Shown here piece after piece: positions 17,756 to 27,822 of a stretch of 64,000 bases of DNA. Source of the stretch: Porphyrobacter sp. ULC335 (lineage in GTDB: Bacteria > Pseudomonadota > Alphaproteobacteria > Sphingomonadales > Sphingomonadaceae); NCBI RefSeq assembly GCF_025917005.1, contig NZ_CP078091.1, positions 2,542,001-2,606,000 of the forward strand. The letters are read 5' to 3'. A program made the position numbers and the translations under genes. Within the stretch, counting starts at the first letter, position 1, and the number at the start of each line of letters is the position of its first letter. The notes under the pieces were generated by a model. It was given only the letters and a program-made list of their open reading frames with translations. It was not told the DNA's origin and searched no databases.

Positions 17756-19750
17756 CTAAAGCAGAACGAAGGTGATAGCGGCGACCAGCCCGAGCAGCAT
17801 GATCAACGCGTAGGTGTAAACGTAACCCGACTGGATCGACTTGGCCGCAACCGACGAGCGCTCGACCACCCAGGCGATGCCGTTGGGTCCAAAGCGGTCG
17901 ATCGTGCCGACATCCCCGAGCTTCCAGAAAGCGCGGCCCAGCGCGAAGGCAGGCTTCACGAAGATCGCGTCATACAGCTCGTCGAAGTACCACTTGCGAT
18001 AGACGAAGTTGTGCAGGGCGCCGAAGGTCGCGACGAACTTCGCCGGGATATCGGGCTTGGCGATGTAGGCGACATAGGCACCCGCGAAGCCGATCAGCAT
18101 CACGATCAGCGCGGTGTACTTCACCCAGTACGGCACCGCATGCATCGCGTGGATCAACGGCTCGTTGTAGAAGATCGACCCGCCCCAGAAGGCCGCACTG
18201 TCAAGGAACTGCGGCGCGAAGACCTGCCCCGCAGCCACCGCGCCGATGGTCAGCACGCCAAGCGGGATCAGCATTGAAACCGGGCTTTCATGCGGGTGAT
18301 AGCCGCCGGTGGTGTCCTCGCCCGCTTCGGCCGGAGTCTTGTGCACCGAATGCTGGATATGCTCGCTCTCGATCCAGCGCGGCTTGCCCCAGAAGGTCAG
18401 GAACATCAGGCGCCAGGAATAGAAGCTGGTCAGCAGCGCCGCGATGGCCCCCGCCCAGAAGGCAAACTGCCCTGCCCCGTTGCCGCGCGCAAAGGCGACT
18501 TCGAGGATCGCGTCCTTCGACCAGAAGCCGGCAAAACCGACGCCGAGATGATACACGCCCAGCCCCGTGATCGCCAACGTGCCAGCCAGCATCGCGTAGA
18601 AGGTGAACGGGATGTGCTTACGCAGCCCGCCGTAATAGCGCATGTCCTGCTCGTGGTGCATCGCATGGATGACCGAGCCAGCCCCAAGGAACAGCAGCGC
18701 CTTGAAGAAGGCGTGGGTGAACAGATGGAACATCGCCGCGCCATAAGCGCCGACGCCCGCGGCAAAGAACATGTAGCCGAGCTGCGAACAGGTCGAATAG
18801 GCAATCACCCGCTTGATGTCCCACTGCGTCGTGCCGATGGTGGCAGCGAAGAAGCAGGTCGCAGCACCAACGATGGTAACGATGGTCAGCGCGGTCGGCG
18901 CAGTTTCGAACATCGGCGAGAGGCGGCACAGCATGAACACGCCCGCTGTCACCATTGTCGCAGCGTGGATCAGCGCGGAGACCGGCGTCGGCCCCTCCAT
19001 CGCGTCCGGCAGCCAGGTGTGCAGGCCCAGCTGCGCCGACTTGCCCATCGCGCCGATGAACAACAGGATGCAGAGGATATCCATCGTGTAGAGACGCATG
19101 CCGACGAAGGTGATCGTCGATCCGCTCATCCCGGGGGCCGCCGCGAGGATCTCAGGGATCGAGGTCGTCTGGAACACCAGATAGGTACCGAAGATGCCGA
19201 GCATGAAGCCGAGGTCGCCGACGCGGTTGACCACGAAGGCCTTGATAGCCGCCGCGCCCGCGCTGGGCTTTTTGAACCAGAAACCGATCAGCAGATAGGA
19301 CGCAAGGCCCACCCCTTCCCAACCGAAGAACATCTGCACGAGGTTGTCGGCCGTCACCAGCATCAGCATCGCGAAGGTGAACAGCGAGAGGTAGGCGAAG
19401 AAGCGCGGTTGATCCGGATCTTCCTCCATATACCCCCACGAATAGAGGTGCACGAGCGCCGAGACCGAGTTGATCACCACCAGCATGATAGCGGTGAGCG
19501 TATCGACCCGCAGCGCCCAGTCGAAGGTCAGCGTGCCGCTCTGCACCCACTTGAGCACGGGCACGACCGTCGCGCTCTCGGTCCCGCCGAGGAAGCCGAG
19601 GAAGATCGGCCAGCTGAGCCCTGCCGACAGCAACAGCGCACCGGTCGTCACGGATTTCGCCGCGACATTGCCGAGCATGCGGTTGCCCAGCCCTGCGATC
19701 AGCGCGGCCAGCAGAGGCCCGAAAACGATGATGAGGATTTGCGTGGACAC
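17756..19750 (-). CDS. nuoL: NADH-quinone oxidoreductase subunit L
   Basis: A 664-aa Complex I subunit, the distal proton-pumping module with the long lateral helix at its C-terminus. The N-terminal Proton_antipo_N domain ([20 protein letters not shown]) and the core [20 protein letters not shown] with [16 protein letters not shown] are typical. A His-rich loop ([20 protein letters not shown]) occurs in many alphaproteobacterial NuoL. It lies 6 bp from nuoK. Confidence 0.97.
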   Translation of the reverse strand: MSTQILIIVFGPLLAALIAGLGNRMLGNVAAKSVTTGALLLSAGLSWPIFLGFLGGTESATVVPVLKWVQSGTLTFDWALRVDTLTAIMLVVINSVSALVHLYSWGYMEEDPDQPRFFAYLSLFTFAMLMLVTADNLVQMFFGWEGVGLASYLLIGFWFKKPSAGAAAIKAFVVNRVGDLGFMLGIFGTYLVFQTTSIPEILAAAPGMSGSTITFVGMRLYTMDILCILLFIGAMGKSAQLGLHTWLPDAMEGPTPVSALIHAATMVTAGVFMLCRLSPMFETAPTALTIVTIVGAATCFFAATIGTTQWDIKRVIAYSTCSQLGYMFFAAGVGAYGAAMFHLFTHAFFKALLFLGAGSVIHAMHHEQDMRYYGGLRKHIPFTFYAMLAGTLAITGLGVYHLGVGFAGFWSKDAILEVAFARGNGAGQFAFWAGAIAALLTSFYSWRLMFLTFWGKPRWIESEHIQHSVHKTPAEAGEDTTGGYHPHESPVSMLIPLGVLTIGAVAAGQVFAPQFLDSAAFWGGSIFYNEPLIHAMHAVPYWVKYTALIVMLIGFAGAYVAYIAKPDIPAKFVATFGALHNFVYRKWYFDELYDAIFVKPAFALGRAFWKLGDVGTIDRFGPNGIAWVVERSSVAAKSIQSGYVYTYALIMLLGLVAAITFVLL

Positions 19751-19756
19751 GAACGC

Positions 19757-20077
19757 TTACCCCTTCATCCGGTTGATATCGTCAACCGCAATCGAGCCGC
19801 GGGTACGGAAATAGATCACAAGGATCGCCAGACCGATCGCCGCTTCGGCCGCGGCCACCGTCAGCACCAGCATCGCGAAAACCTGACCCGTAAGATTCTG
19901 CATGAAGGCGCTGAAGGCGACAAGGTTGATGTTCACCGCCAGCAAAATCAGCTCGACCGCCATCAGGATGACGATCACGTTCTTGCGGTTGAGGAAGATG
20001 CCCAGCACGCCCAGCACGAACAGGATCGCGCCGACAACGAGGTAATGTTCGACCCCGATCCCACCTGGATTGATCAT
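19757..20077 (-). CDS. nuoK: NADH-quinone oxidoreductase subunit K
   Basis: A 106-aa Complex I subunit with three membrane helices. The two conserved membrane glutamates are present in [13 protein letters not shown] and [12 protein letters not shown]. The start at 20077 gives [13 protein letters not shown], a normal alphaproteobacterial NuoK start, and overlaps the nuoJ stop by 4 nt (ATGA). Confidence 0.96.
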   Translation of the reverse strand: MINPGGIGVEHYLVVGAILFVLGVLGIFLNRKNVIVILMAVELILLAVNINLVAFSAFMQNLTGQVFAMLVLTVAAAEAAIGLAILVIYFRTRGSIAVDDINRMKG

Positions 20078-20697
20078 AGCTCGATCCCCTGCCCGATCTC
20101 CGGGTTCTTCATGACGGTTGCATCTTCCGGACGGCGGCGGATCTGCTTGCCCACGTCCTGCCGCGCGCGGGCACCGGGCTTGGGTGCCTGGAAGGTCAGC
20201 ACGATTGCGCCGATCATCGCCACCAGCAGGATGATCCCGGCAATTTCGAACAGTACGATATACTTGCCATAAAGCAGCGCGCCGAGCGCCTCGATATTGG
20301 ACGTCTCAGCCGACTGCACCACGGTAGGTTCGGGTGTGCCGAGGGTGATGCCGCCCGCGTTGTAGGCGCCCACCGCCAGCAGCAGTTCGGCCAGCAGGAT
20401 ACCCGCAATCACCAGCCCCAGCGGCGCATTGCGACTGAAGCCTGCGCGCATCGCGGCAAAATCAATGTCGAGCATCATCACGACGAACAGGAACAGCACC
20501 GCGACCGCGCCGACATAGACGATCACCAGCAGCATCGCGATGAACTCTGCGCCCACCAGCACCATCAGGCCGGCCGCGTTGAAGAACGTCAGGATCAGCC
20601 ACAGCACCGAGTGCACGGGGTTGCGCGCCATGACGACCATCACGGCGCTGGCGACGACAATGGTCGCGAAGAAATAGAAGGCGATGGCCTGTATCAT
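20074..20697 (-). CDS. nuoJ: NADH-quinone oxidoreductase subunit J
   Basis: A 207-aa Complex I membrane subunit with five helices; the segment [18 protein letters not shown] is the conserved third helix. The start at 20697 ([10 protein letters not shown]) follows a GGAGA ribosome binding site; longer in-frame openings to 20808 add unconserved Arg-rich sequence. The hydrophilic C-terminal tail ([20 protein letters not shown]) is common in this group. A 140-bp gap with a hairpin separates it from nuoI, the largest gap inside the nuo operon. Confidence 0.95.
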   Translation of the reverse strand: MIQAIAFYFFATIVVASAVMVVMARNPVHSVLWLILTFFNAAGLMVLVGAEFIAMLLVIVYVGAVAVLFLFVVMMLDIDFAAMRAGFSRNAPLGLVIAGILLAELLLAVGAYNAGGITLGTPEPTVVQSAETSNIEALGALLYGKYIVLFEIAGIILLVAMIGAIVLTFQAPKPGARARQDVGKQIRRRPEDATVMKNPEIGQGIEL

Positions 20698-20773
20698 GAT
20701 GTGTCTCCGCCGATCCGTCCCCCCGGCGCGAGGCCGGAGACCAGAAAGCGGCATTTGATCCCTTAGTCCAAGA

Positions 20774-20800
20774 TTGGCCGCGGCAGAGCGCCGCAACCAA
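20774..20800 (-). other. Hairpin in the nuoI-nuoJ gap
   Basis: Arms TTGGCCGCGGC (20774-20784) and GCCGCAACCAA (20790-20800) pair over 11 bp with two G-U pairs on the transcript and a 5-nt loop. No U-run follows on the minus strand, so a full terminator is unlikely. It may be an mRNA processing or partial-termination element between the peripheral-arm and membrane-arm genes. Nothing else was recognised in this 140-bp gap. Confidence 0.4.
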
Positions 20801-20837
20801 GAATTCAATTGACCCCGTGTCCCTCGTCCGGCGCGCC

Positions 20838-21323
20838 CTAGCGGTAGGGTGCGTCGGCTTCAAGATTGGCCGCGATGGCCCGTTCCCATTTGTCACCATT
20901 CGCGAGCAGCTTGGCCTTGTCGTACAAGAGCTCCTCGCGGGTTTCCGTCGAATATTCGAAGTTCGGCCCCTCGACCACGGCATCGACCGGGCAGGCTTCC
21001 TGGCAGAATCCGCAGAAGATGCACTTGGTCATGTCGATGTCGTAGCGGGTGGTGCGGCGGCTGCCGTCCTCACGCGGTTCGCTCTCGATGGTGATCGCCT
21101 GCGCGGGGCACACGGCCTCGCACAGCTTGCACGCGATGCAGCGTTCCTCGCCGTTCGGATAGCGCCGCAGCGCATGCTCACCCCGGAAGCGGGGCGAGAG
21201 CGGGGCCTTCTCGAAGGGGTAGTTGATCGTCACCTTGGGCTTGAAGAAATACTTCAGCGTCAAGGCGTGCGCCTTGAGGAATTCCCAGAGGGTGAAGGAT
21301 TTGATCAAATGCGCGACGTTCAT
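20838..21323 (-). CDS. nuoI: NADH-quinone oxidoreductase subunit I
   Basis: A 161-aa ferredoxin-like Complex I subunit holding two [4Fe-4S] clusters (N6a and N6b) through [12 protein letters not shown] and [13 protein letters not shown] use the ATG at 21323 ([15 protein letters not shown]), the usual start in relatives, rather than an upstream in-frame one at 21365. The ATG overlaps the stop of the preceding accessory gene by 4 nt (ATGA). Confidence 0.97.
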   Translation of the reverse strand: MNVAHLIKSFTLWEFLKAHALTLKYFFKPKVTINYPFEKAPLSPRFRGEHALRRYPNGEERCIACKLCEAVCPAQAITIESEPREDGSRRTTRYDIDMTKCIFCGFCQEACPVDAVVEGPNFEYSTETREELLYDKAKLLANGDKWERAIAANLEADAPYR

Positions 21324-21784
21324 CGCCCCAACCCTTTCGGTGCTTGTTTCAGCAAAGTATTGCATGTTCCCGTGCTCTGATATTCGCCATCGCCGTGGCG
21401 CATCTTTTCGGTCGAACTCAATGTCGCAGTGCCGTTTCGGGACGATGTCAGCACCAAATTTGCCTGACCAAGGTCACTGTACATCATACTGATCGTGATG
21501 CTGTCGCCGTTGACTGAGGTAATGATGCTCTGCGAATTGCTATAGGTGTTACCGCGGCTGTCTGTGACTTCCCAAAGCACCTCACCGAGCGATTCCGAGC
21601 CCCAGTTCCTGACGTGAAAAACCCAGCGCTCGCGCCCAACAAAGACAGCAGTCGAAGGGACCGGATAGGGCTTGAACGCCTTCTCTACCTGGCAATCGAT
21701 GACCGCGGCATGACCGCGCAAAACCACGGGCGTGCCATCGGCAGAGGGCGCAGCCGCGAGTAATAGCGACACACCGACAATCAT
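21320..21784 (-). CDS. Putative exported protein inserted between nuoH and nuoI
   Basis: A 154-aa protein that I do not recognise. It begins with a short hydrophobic signal-like segment ([17 protein letters not shown]). The mature part is mostly beta-type sequence rich in Ser, Thr and Val, with two cysteines (in VIDCQVEK and TGTCNTLL) that could form a disulfide, which suits an exported domain. It is tied into the operon at both ends by ATGA overlaps, with the nuoH stop before it and the nuoI start after it. GC is about 53% over 240 bases counted by hand, below its neighbours. It is not a Complex I subunit I know. Confidence 0.75.
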   Translation of the reverse strand: MIVGVSLLLAAAPSADGTPVVLRGHAAVIDCQVEKAFKPYPVPSTAVFVGRERWVFHVRNWGSESLGEVLWEVTDSRGNTYSNSQSIITSVNGDSITISMMYSDLGQANLVLTSSRNGTATLSSTEKMRHGDGEYQSTGTCNTLLKQAPKGLGR

Positions 21785-22827
21785 CCGAAATGCCCCGTCG
21801 CCATCAGGTAGCCGCTGGTAACCGCGACGAACAGCAGGCTCATCGGCAGGAACACCTTCCACCCGAGGCGCATCAGCTGGTCGTAGCGGTAGCGCGGCAC
21901 GGTCGCCCAGATCCAGCTGAACATGAAGAAGAACACGAAGGTCTTCAGCAGGAACCAGATGATCCCCGGCACCATGTAAAGCACCGGAATGTCGATCGGC
22001 GGCAGCCATCCGCCCCAGAACAGCAGCGTGTTCAGCGAGCACATCAGCAGGATGTTCGCATACTCGCCCAGCCAGAAAAGCGCGAAGCTCATCGAGGAAT
22101 ATTCGGTCTGGTAGCCTGCAACGAGCTCGCTCTCCGCCTCGGTCAGGTCGAACGGCGCGCGCGCGGTTTCGGCCAGCGAGGAGATGAAGAACACCACCCA
22201 CATCGGGAACAGCAGCGGGTGCACCACATAGGCGTTGATCACGCCAAGGCCAAAGCCCTGCTGGCCGCGCACAATGTCCGACAGGTTGAACGAGTTCGCG
22301 AACAGCACCACGCAGACCAGCACGAAGCCGATCGAGACTTCGTAGGAGATCATCTGCGCCGAGGCGCGCATCGCCGAGAAGAACGGGTATTTGGAGTTCG
22401 ACGCCCACCCGCTCATCACCACGCCGTAAACCCCGAGCGAGGAGATCGCGAGGATGTAGAGCAGGCCGACGTTGATGTCCGACAGCAGCACGCCCTCGTC
22501 GAACGGGATCACCGCCCACGCCGCAAGCGCCACCGTGAAGGTGATGATCGGCGCGAGCAGGAAAATGCCCTTGTTCGCGGCGGAGGGGATGATGGTTTCC
22601 TGCAGGAACACCTTGAGGCCATCCGCAAAGGACTGGAGCAGCCCGAACGGCCCGACCACGTTGGGCCCGCGCCGCATCATGATCGCGCCCAGCACCTTGC
22701 GATCGACATAGATCACCATGGCGACGCTGAACATCACGAGCAGCGAGATCACGATGATCCCGGTCAACGTCGCGACGGTCCAGGCCCATTCATAGCTGAG
22801 GCCGAGGGATTGGAAGAAGGCGGTCAT
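21781..22827 (-). CDS. nuoH: NADH-quinone oxidoreductase subunit H
   Basis: A 348-aa membrane subunit of Complex I with about eight helices, forming much of the quinone-binding chamber. Conserved signatures are [40 protein letters not shown] and [18 protein letters not shown]. The ATG overlaps the nuoG stop by 4 nt, and its own stop overlaps the ATG of the accessory exported-protein gene. Confidence 0.97.
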   Translation of the reverse strand: MTAFFQSLGLSYEWAWTVATLTGIIVISLLVMFSVAMVIYVDRKVLGAIMMRRGPNVVGPFGLLQSFADGLKVFLQETIIPSAANKGIFLLAPIITFTVALAAWAVIPFDEGVLLSDINVGLLYILAISSLGVYGVVMSGWASNSKYPFFSAMRASAQMISYEVSIGFVLVCVVLFANSFNLSDIVRGQQGFGLGVINAYVVHPLLFPMWVVFFISSLAETARAPFDLTEAESELVAGYQTEYSSMSFALFWLGEYANILLMCSLNTLLFWGGWLPPIDIPVLYMVPGIIWFLLKTFVFFFMFSWIWATVPRYRYDQLMRLGWKVFLPMSLLFVAVTSGYLMATGHFG

Positions 22828-24842
22828 TCCGCAGCCTCCTTCACATCCGCCCCGTGTAGCAATTCATCCGAACAACGCTGCATCACTTCGCTGGCGCGGG
22901 CGATGGGGTTGGTGAGGTAGAAGTCCTTGATCGGATAGCCCGCAAGCTCGCCTTCGAACTTGGCGCTGGCATCGGCCTTGGGCAGCGCACCGTAATCGGC
23001 GAGGCCCTCTTCGCCCAGCGCGGGGACCGCAGCGATCATCTTGGCCTGAAGCTCGGTAAAGCTGTCGAAGCCGACGGTGACACCCAGCGCATCGGCGAGC
23101 GCGCGCAGGATCGTCCAGTCTTCGCGTGCGTCGCCGGGGGCGAACACGGCCTTTTCGGCGAACTGCACCCGGCCCTCGGCATTGACGTAGGTCCCGTCCT
23201 TCTCGGCATAGGAGGCGCCCGGCAGGATGATGTCGGCGTGATGCGCACCCTTGTCACCGTGGTGGCCGATATAGACCTTCAGCGCGCCCGCATAGGGCGC
23301 ATAATCCATCTCGTCCGCGCCCAGGCTGAGCAGCACCTTGGGCGCGGCCTTGGCAATATCGCCCATCCCGCCCGGAAGCGTGAAGCCGAGCATCAGCGAG
23401 GCCATACGCGCTGCCGAGATGTGCAGAACGTTGAAGCCGTTCCAGCCCTCGCGAACCAGATTGAACTTGTCGATCAGCTTGAGCGCCGCGGGCAACGCAC
23501 CCTTGGCGAGCGCCGCCGCGCCAAGAATCACCGCCGGACGCTTTGCGTTTTTCATCACATCGCCCAATTCCTTGGGGATGCGGTTCAGCAGCTTCAGGTC
23601 GCTGCCGAGGAAGGTCGCCGGATAGGTCGGGTCCCACGCGGGGCCGATGATGTAGACCTTGGCCCCCGCCTTCACCGCCTTGCGCAGGCGGACGTTGAGC
23701 AGCGCCGCTTCCCAGCGGACATTGCTGCCGACGATCAGGATCGCGTCGGCCGTTTCGATTCCCGCGAAGGTGCTGTTGAAGTTCACCGCCGCAAGGTTCG
23801 ACACGTCATAGGTCATGCCGGTCTGGCGCGCTTCGGTGAGGTTCGAGCCGCAGGCATTGACCAGCGCCTTGGCGGCAAACATCGTCTCGGCATCGACGAG
23901 ATCGCCCGCAACCGCCGCGATGCTCGCCTTGTTCTTCTTGCCGAGTGCGCCCGCGATCAGGCCGAAAGCCTCGGTCCACTCGGCCGGCTGGAGCTTGCCT
24001 TCGCGGCGCACCCACACGCGGTCGAGGCGGCGCTTGGTGAGCCCGTCGACCTGATAGCGGCCCTTGTCCGACAGCCACTCCTCGTTGACGTCGTCATTGA
24101 TGCGCGGCAGCGCGCGCATGACTTCGCGGCCCTTGGAATGGAGCGTGATGTTGGCGCCCACCGCGTCCGACACATCGATGCTGTAAGTCTTCTTCAGTTC
24201 CCACGGCCGCGCCTCGAAGGCGTACGGGCGAGACGTCAGCGCGCCGACCGGACACAGGTCGATGACGTTCGCCGAAAGCTCGTGCGCTGCCGCCTGTTCC
24301 AGATAGGTGGTGATCTGCATGTCCTCGCCGCGATACAGCGCGCCGATCTCGTCCACGCCCGCGATCTCTTCCGAGAAGCGCACGCAGCGGGTGCAGTGGA
24401 TGCAGCGGGTCATGATCGTCTTGATCAGCGGGCCCATGTATTTCTCGGTCACCGCGCGCTTATTCTCGTGATAGCGAGAGCCGCCGCGGCCATAGGCGAC
24501 CGCCTGGTCCTGAAGGTCGCACTCGCCGCCCTGATCGCAGATCGGGCAATCGAGCGGGTGGTTGATGAGCAGGAACTCCATCACCCCTTCTCGGGCCTTC
24601 TTGACCATCGGGCTGTCGGTGCGGATTTCCTGACCCTCGGCGGCCGGGAGCGCGCAGGAGGCCTGCGGCTTGGGCGGCCCGGGCTTCACCTCGACAAGGC
24701 ACATGCGGCAATTGCCCGCGATGGAGAGGCGCTCGTGATAGCAGAAGCGCGGGATTTCCTTGCCCGCCAGCTCGCACGCCTGCAGGACGGTGGCGCCCGC
24801 CGGGACTTCGATTTCCTGACCGTCTACGGTGACTTTAGGCAC
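22824..24842 (-). CDS. nuoG: NADH-quinone oxidoreductase subunit G
   Basis: A 672-aa peripheral subunit carrying several iron-sulfur clusters and a molybdopterin-oxidoreductase-like C-terminal fold. The N-terminal [2Fe-2S] motif is [14 protein letters not shown] followed by [10 protein letters not shown]. Then come [32 protein letters not shown] and [16 protein letters not shown] use the GTG at 24842, giving [16 protein letters not shown], which matches relatives; a longer in-frame opening to 24893 runs into the preceding accessory gene. The GTG overlaps that gene's end by 8 bp. Confidence 0.95.
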   Translation of the reverse strand: MPKVTVDGQEIEVPAGATVLQACELAGKEIPRFCYHERLSIAGNCRMCLVEVKPGPPKPQASCALPAAEGQEIRTDSPMVKKAREGVMEFLLINHPLDCPICDQGGECDLQDQAVAYGRGGSRYHENKRAVTEKYMGPLIKTIMTRCIHCTRCVRFSEEIAGVDEIGALYRGEDMQITTYLEQAAAHELSANVIDLCPVGALTSRPYAFEARPWELKKTYSIDVSDAVGANITLHSKGREVMRALPRINDDVNEEWLSDKGRYQVDGLTKRRLDRVWVRREGKLQPAEWTEAFGLIAGALGKKNKASIAAVAGDLVDAETMFAAKALVNACGSNLTEARQTGMTYDVSNLAAVNFNSTFAGIETADAILIVGSNVRWEAALLNVRLRKAVKAGAKVYIIGPAWDPTYPATFLGSDLKLLNRIPKELGDVMKNAKRPAVILGAAALAKGALPAALKLIDKFNLVREGWNGFNVLHISAARMASLMLGFTLPGGMGDIAKAAPKVLLSLGADEMDYAPYAGALKVYIGHHGDKGAHHADIILPGASYAEKDGTYVNAEGRVQFAEKAVFAPGDAREDWTILRALADALGVTVGFDSFTELQAKMIAAVPALGEEGLADYGALPKADASAKFEGELAGYPIKDFYLTNPIARASEVMQRCSDELLHGADVKEAAE

Positions 24843-25374
24843 GGCTACCCCCCAACGGATTGGATGGCTGTTCAGATTGCCTCTCGGAAACAACCTCGGC
24901 GATCAAATTCTGTATCACTTTATCATAGGTCTCATTGTAGACTTTGCCATCGCCATCAATATAATCGATGTAATAACGGATCTGATTTTTTATTGTCTTG
25001 AGCCATTCTGGCTGTGGGCCAACAACTGCCAAGATTTCTTCAGCTGCAAAGAACATATGCGCTACGAACCACTCGTATTTCTCGCTCTCTTCAGTGAATT
25101 GTCCATCGACTTTTCTTGGGATATCGGTGAACGATTTCCTAGTTAAATTGGAATTTTCAAAAGCAAGCCTGAGGTAGCCGGTCCAAATTTCCTTTGCTTT
25201 AGCGCTCTTTGTGGCTTGGATTTCTTCATTTTTTTGACGTTCAGAAGATTTGTAAGTTTGATAGGCTACTCGCGCGGATACAATCGCAATGATCGCAAGA
25301 CCAAACGTGCTAGCCGCCGTCACCACATCAGCAATATCGCCGAGAACCGTCGGTGAGGAACTGACTGCTATCAC
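24835..25374 (-). CDS. Low-GC membrane-anchored protein inserted between nuoF and nuoG
   Basis: A 179-aa protein with one N-terminal membrane helix (about residues 17-38, [19 protein letters not shown]). A basic linker ([12 protein letters not shown]) and a cytoplasmic, helix- and aromatic-rich domain follow ([18 protein letters not shown], then [20 protein letters not shown]). I cannot name a family with confidence. GC is about 40% (143 of 360 bases counted by hand across 24901-25260), against roughly 65% for the flanking nuo genes, and codon use is AT-rich. It nevertheless starts by ATGA overlap on the nuoF stop and ends 8 bp inside nuoG. It looks like an acquired gene captured inside an essential operon. 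Confidence 0.8.
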   Translation of the reverse strand: MIAVSSSPTVLGDIADVVTAASTFGLAIIAIVSARVAYQTYKSSERQKNEEIQATKSAKAKEIWTGYLRLAFENSNLTRKSFTDIPRKVDGQFTEESEKYEWFVAHMFFAAEEILAVVGPQPEWLKTIKNQIRYYIDYIDGDGKVYNETYDKVIQNLIAEVVSERQSEQPSNPLGGSRA

Positions 25375-26663
25375 TCCGCCGCCTCCGCAAACTGCGCGTT
25401 GTGCTCGTTGATCCGCCGCTCGAGCTCAGGCCGGAAATGGCGGATCAGCCCCTGGATCGGCCACGCCGCCGCGTCGCCCAGCGCGCAGATGGTGTGGCCT
25501 TCGACCTGCTTGGTGACTTCCTGCAGCATGTCGATTTCCTCGATCGCCGCATCGCCCGTGCGCAGGCGCTCCATCATGCGCCACATCCAGCCCGTGCCTT
25601 CGCGGCAGGGGGTGCACTGGCCGCAGCTTTCGTGCTTGTAGAAATAGGAGAGGCGGCTGATTGCGCGGACGATGTCGGTCGACTTGTCCATGACGATGAC
25701 CGCCGCGGTGCCGAGGCCCGAGCCCAGTTCCTTCAGCCCGTCAAAATCCATCGGCGCGTTGCGGATCTGCGCCGCAGGGACCAGCGGCACCGAGGAGCCG
25801 CCGGGGATCACCGCGAGCAGGTTGTCCCAACCGCCGCGGATGCCGCCGCAGTGCTTTTCGATCAGCTCTTCAAAGCTGATGCTCATCGCTTCTTCGACAA
25901 CGCAGGGCTTTTCCACGTGGCCAGAAATCTGGAACAGCTTGGTGCCCTTGTTGTTCTCGCGCCCGAAGCTGGAGAACCACGAAGCCCCGCGCCGCAGAAT
26001 CGTTGGCGCGACCGCGATGCTCTCGACATTGTTGACCGTGGTCGGGCAGCCATAAAGACCCGCACCCGCTGGGAAGGGGGGCTTGAGGCGCGGCTGGCCC
26101 TTCTTGCCTTCGAGGCTCTCGATCATCGCGGTCTCTTCCCCGCAGATGTAAGCGCCCGCGCCGCGGTGCATGAAGACGTCGAAATCGTAGCCAGAACCGC
26201 AGGCGTTCTTGCCAATCAGGCCAGCGTCATAGGCCTCATGCATCGCCTTTTGAAGCGTCTCGGCCTCGCGGATATATTCGCCGCGCACGTAGATATAGGC
26301 CGCCCGCGCGCGCATCGCGAAGCCTGCAACCAGCGCGCCTTCGACCAGCTTGTGCGGATCGTGGCGAAGGATTTCGCGGTCCTTGCAGCTGCCGGGCTCG
26401 GATTCATCGGCGTTGATGACGAGGAAGCTCGGACGACCGTCGCGGCTTTCCTTGGGCATGAAGGACCATTTGAGGCCGGTCGGGAAGCCCGCCCCGCCGC
26501 GCCCGCGCAGGCCCGAAGCCTTCATTTCCTCGACGATCGCATCCGGCCCGCGTGCAAGCAGCGCCTTGGTGTTGTCCCAATCGCCGCGCGCCTGCGCTGC
26601 TTTCAGCCCCCAGTCCTGGAAGCCATAGACATTGGTGAAGATGCGGTCCTTATCCGCGAGCAT
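25371..26663 (-). CDS. nuoF: NADH-quinone oxidoreductase subunit F
   Basis: A 430-aa subunit that binds NADH and FMN and carries a [4Fe-4S] cluster, the electron entry of Complex I. It has the NADH/FMN glycine motif [34 protein letters not shown], the second glycine motif [19 protein letters not shown], and the cluster ligands [12 protein letters not shown] with a later cysteine in HTICALGD. I use the ATG at 26663 ([15 protein letters not shown]), preceded by AAGGTGG; a GTG at 26672 adds three residues. Confidence 0.96.
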   Translation of the reverse strand: MLADKDRIFTNVYGFQDWGLKAAQARGDWDNTKALLARGPDAIVEEMKASGLRGRGGAGFPTGLKWSFMPKESRDGRPSFLVINADESEPGSCKDREILRHDPHKLVEGALVAGFAMRARAAYIYVRGEYIREAETLQKAMHEAYDAGLIGKNACGSGYDFDVFMHRGAGAYICGEETAMIESLEGKKGQPRLKPPFPAGAGLYGCPTTVNNVESIAVAPTILRRGASWFSSFGRENNKGTKLFQISGHVEKPCVVEEAMSISFEELIEKHCGGIRGGWDNLLAVIPGGSSVPLVPAAQIRNAPMDFDGLKELGSGLGTAAVIVMDKSTDIVRAISRLSYFYKHESCGQCTPCREGTGWMWRMMERLRTGDAAIEEIDMLQEVTKQVEGHTICALGDAAAWPIQGLIRHFRPELERRINEHNAQFAEAAE

Positions 26664-26838
26664 CGCTGCCACCTTTTGTTTTGGCGCGCTTGATACGCAC
26701 CAGCGAAATCACCTGAAACATCAGGCCCAGACCCATGAGGATCACGCCCATATCGTAAGGCCCGGTCGCGCTCAGCACGGCCCCCAGCGCAAAGCCGGTC
26801 AGGCCGAGGATCGCGAAGGCGAGTGTCACCGGGTTCAT
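26650..26838 (-). CDS. Small membrane protein between nuoE and nuoF (second)
   Basis: A 62-aa protein starting [20 protein letters not shown] with two hydrophobic helices (about residues 3-22 and 27-47) and a basic tail ([15 protein letters not shown]). The ATG overlaps the stop of the preceding 47-aa gene by 4 nt (ATGA), and its end runs 14 bp into nuoF. Function unknown; a position inside the operon suggests a Complex I-linked or assembly role, which is inference. Confidence 0.65.
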   Translation of the reverse strand: MNPVTLAFAILGLTGFALGAVLSATGPYDMGVILMGLGLMFQVISLVRIKRAKTKGGSDARG

Positions 26839-26978
26839 CCGATCGCTCCCGCCTGCCACATGCCCGCCAGCACCGCGATGATGAGGATGATCACGCCAAC
26901 GCGGATCATGCCCATCAGCAGCTTGTAGGCGATGAACGCCAGCAGCAGCGCACCGATGATGGAGACGACGGCGGTCAT
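26835..26978 (-). CDS. Small membrane protein between nuoE and nuoF (first)
   Basis: A 47-aa, strongly hydrophobic protein, MTAVVSIIGALLLAFIAYKL onwards, likely two short helices around a KLLMGMIRVG turn. The ATG lies one base after the nuoE stop, and its own stop overlaps the next small gene (ATGA). A longer in-frame opening to 27113 adds Arg-rich sequence overlapping nuoE and is not believable. Function unknown. Confidence 0.6.
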   Translation of the reverse strand: MTAVVSIIGALLLAFIAYKLLMGMIRVGVIILIIAVLAGMWQAGAIG

Positions 26979-26979
26979 C

Positions 26980-27648
26980 TCACCATTCGCCCCGGTAATC
27001 GTGGTTGGCGCCGACCATAACCGTAAGCGTGGTCGGCCCGCCCGAAGGCTCCGACGTATGCCGCCCCGGCTCCTGCGTGCCCGCCTTGGGGGTCTCGCCG
27101 CGCGCGAGGGCATCGAGCACCGCGTCGAGGCGTTCGGGCGTCAGGTCTTCGTAATTGTCGTCGTTGATCTGGACCATCGGCGCGGTGGCGCAATTGCCCA
27201 TGCATTCGACTTCGGTGAGGGTCCACAGGCCATCGGCGGAGATCCCGCCCTTCACCATGCCGCGCTTCTTGCAGGCAGACATGATGTCGTCGCTACCGCG
27301 CAGCATGCAGGGCGTGGTGCCGCACACCTGCACGTGGAATTTGCCGACGGGCTTGAGATTATACATAAAGTAGAAGCTGGCGACTTCGAGCACGCGGATC
27401 ACCGGCATGTCGAGATACTTGGCGACGTACTCGACCACGGGAAGCGGCAGCCAGCCCTGCGTATCGGTCTCAGCGCCGACTTGCCGCTGTGCGAGATCAA
27501 GCAACGGCATCACCGCAGAGCGCTGGCGCCCTTCGGGATACTTGGCGATGTGCCAATCGGCGGTTTTCTTGTTCTCCGGCGTCCACGCGAACCCGCTCCA
27601 ACGGGCGCGCAGTTCGGGGGTGTCGGGAGCGGGGGTACGGTCAGCCAT
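26980..27648 (-). CDS. nuoE: NADH-quinone oxidoreductase subunit E
   Basis: A 222-aa thioredoxin-like subunit with one [2Fe-2S] cluster (N1a) ligated by the cysteines in VCGTTPCML and ECMGNCATAP. The N-terminal helical region (PLLDLAQRQVGAETDTQGWL) is typical. The C-terminal 40 residues (KAGTQEPGRHTSEPSGGPTT) form a flexible tail seen in alphaproteobacterial NuoE. The start overlaps the end of the 59-aa gene upstream. Confidence 0.96.
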   Translation of the reverse strand: MADRTPAPDTPELRARWSGFAWTPENKKTADWHIAKYPEGRQRSAVMPLLDLAQRQVGAETDTQGWLPLPVVEYVAKYLDMPVIRVLEVASFYFMYNLKPVGKFHVQVCGTTPCMLRGSDDIMSACKKRGMVKGGISADGLWTLTEVECMGNCATAPMVQINDDNYEDLTPERLDAVLDALARGETPKAGTQEPGRHTSEPSGGPTTLTVMVGANHDYRGEW

Positions 27649-27820
27649 CTGTCTGGCTCCTCACTTCACGAAAAAGCAAAACCAAAGCCAGTACCGCGCC
27701 AAACGCTCCAGACATTGAGATAATGGATCCCAAAGCAGGCTGCGCCGGTTCGAGCAGCCGCCCAGAGAAAAATACGCCAACCGCCATGAAACTCAGAACC
27801 GAACTTTTATATCTGAACAC
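27641..27820 (-). CDS. Small membrane protein inserted between nuoD and nuoE
   Basis: A 59-aa protein starting at the GTG at 27820, two bases after the nuoD stop, and ending a few bases inside nuoE. It has two hydrophobic stretches, residues about 8-20 (VLSFMAVGVFFSG) and about 31-50 (GSIISMSGAFGAVLALVLLF), and a charged end (REVRSQTDG). GC is about 50% (80 of 160 bases by hand), below its neighbours. The start codon is uncertain because the GAGG before the GTG is very close; an internal ATG (12th codon) is the alternative. Function unknown. Confidence 0.55.
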   Translation of the reverse strand: MFRYKSSVLSFMAVGVFFSGRLLEPAQPALGSIISMSGAFGAVLALVLLFREVRSQTDG

Positions 27821-27822
27821 CC

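Noticed and set aside
18290..20272. 660-aa plus-strand frame opposite nuoL and nuoK
   Set aside because: Composition is His/Arg/Glu/Gln-rich in the manner of antisense GC-rich frames, and NuoL/NuoK on the other strand are certain.
21785..22789. Long upstream extension of the exported-protein frame
   Set aside because: This part is a shifted shadow of nuoH; the sequence becomes protein-like only after the ATG at 21784.
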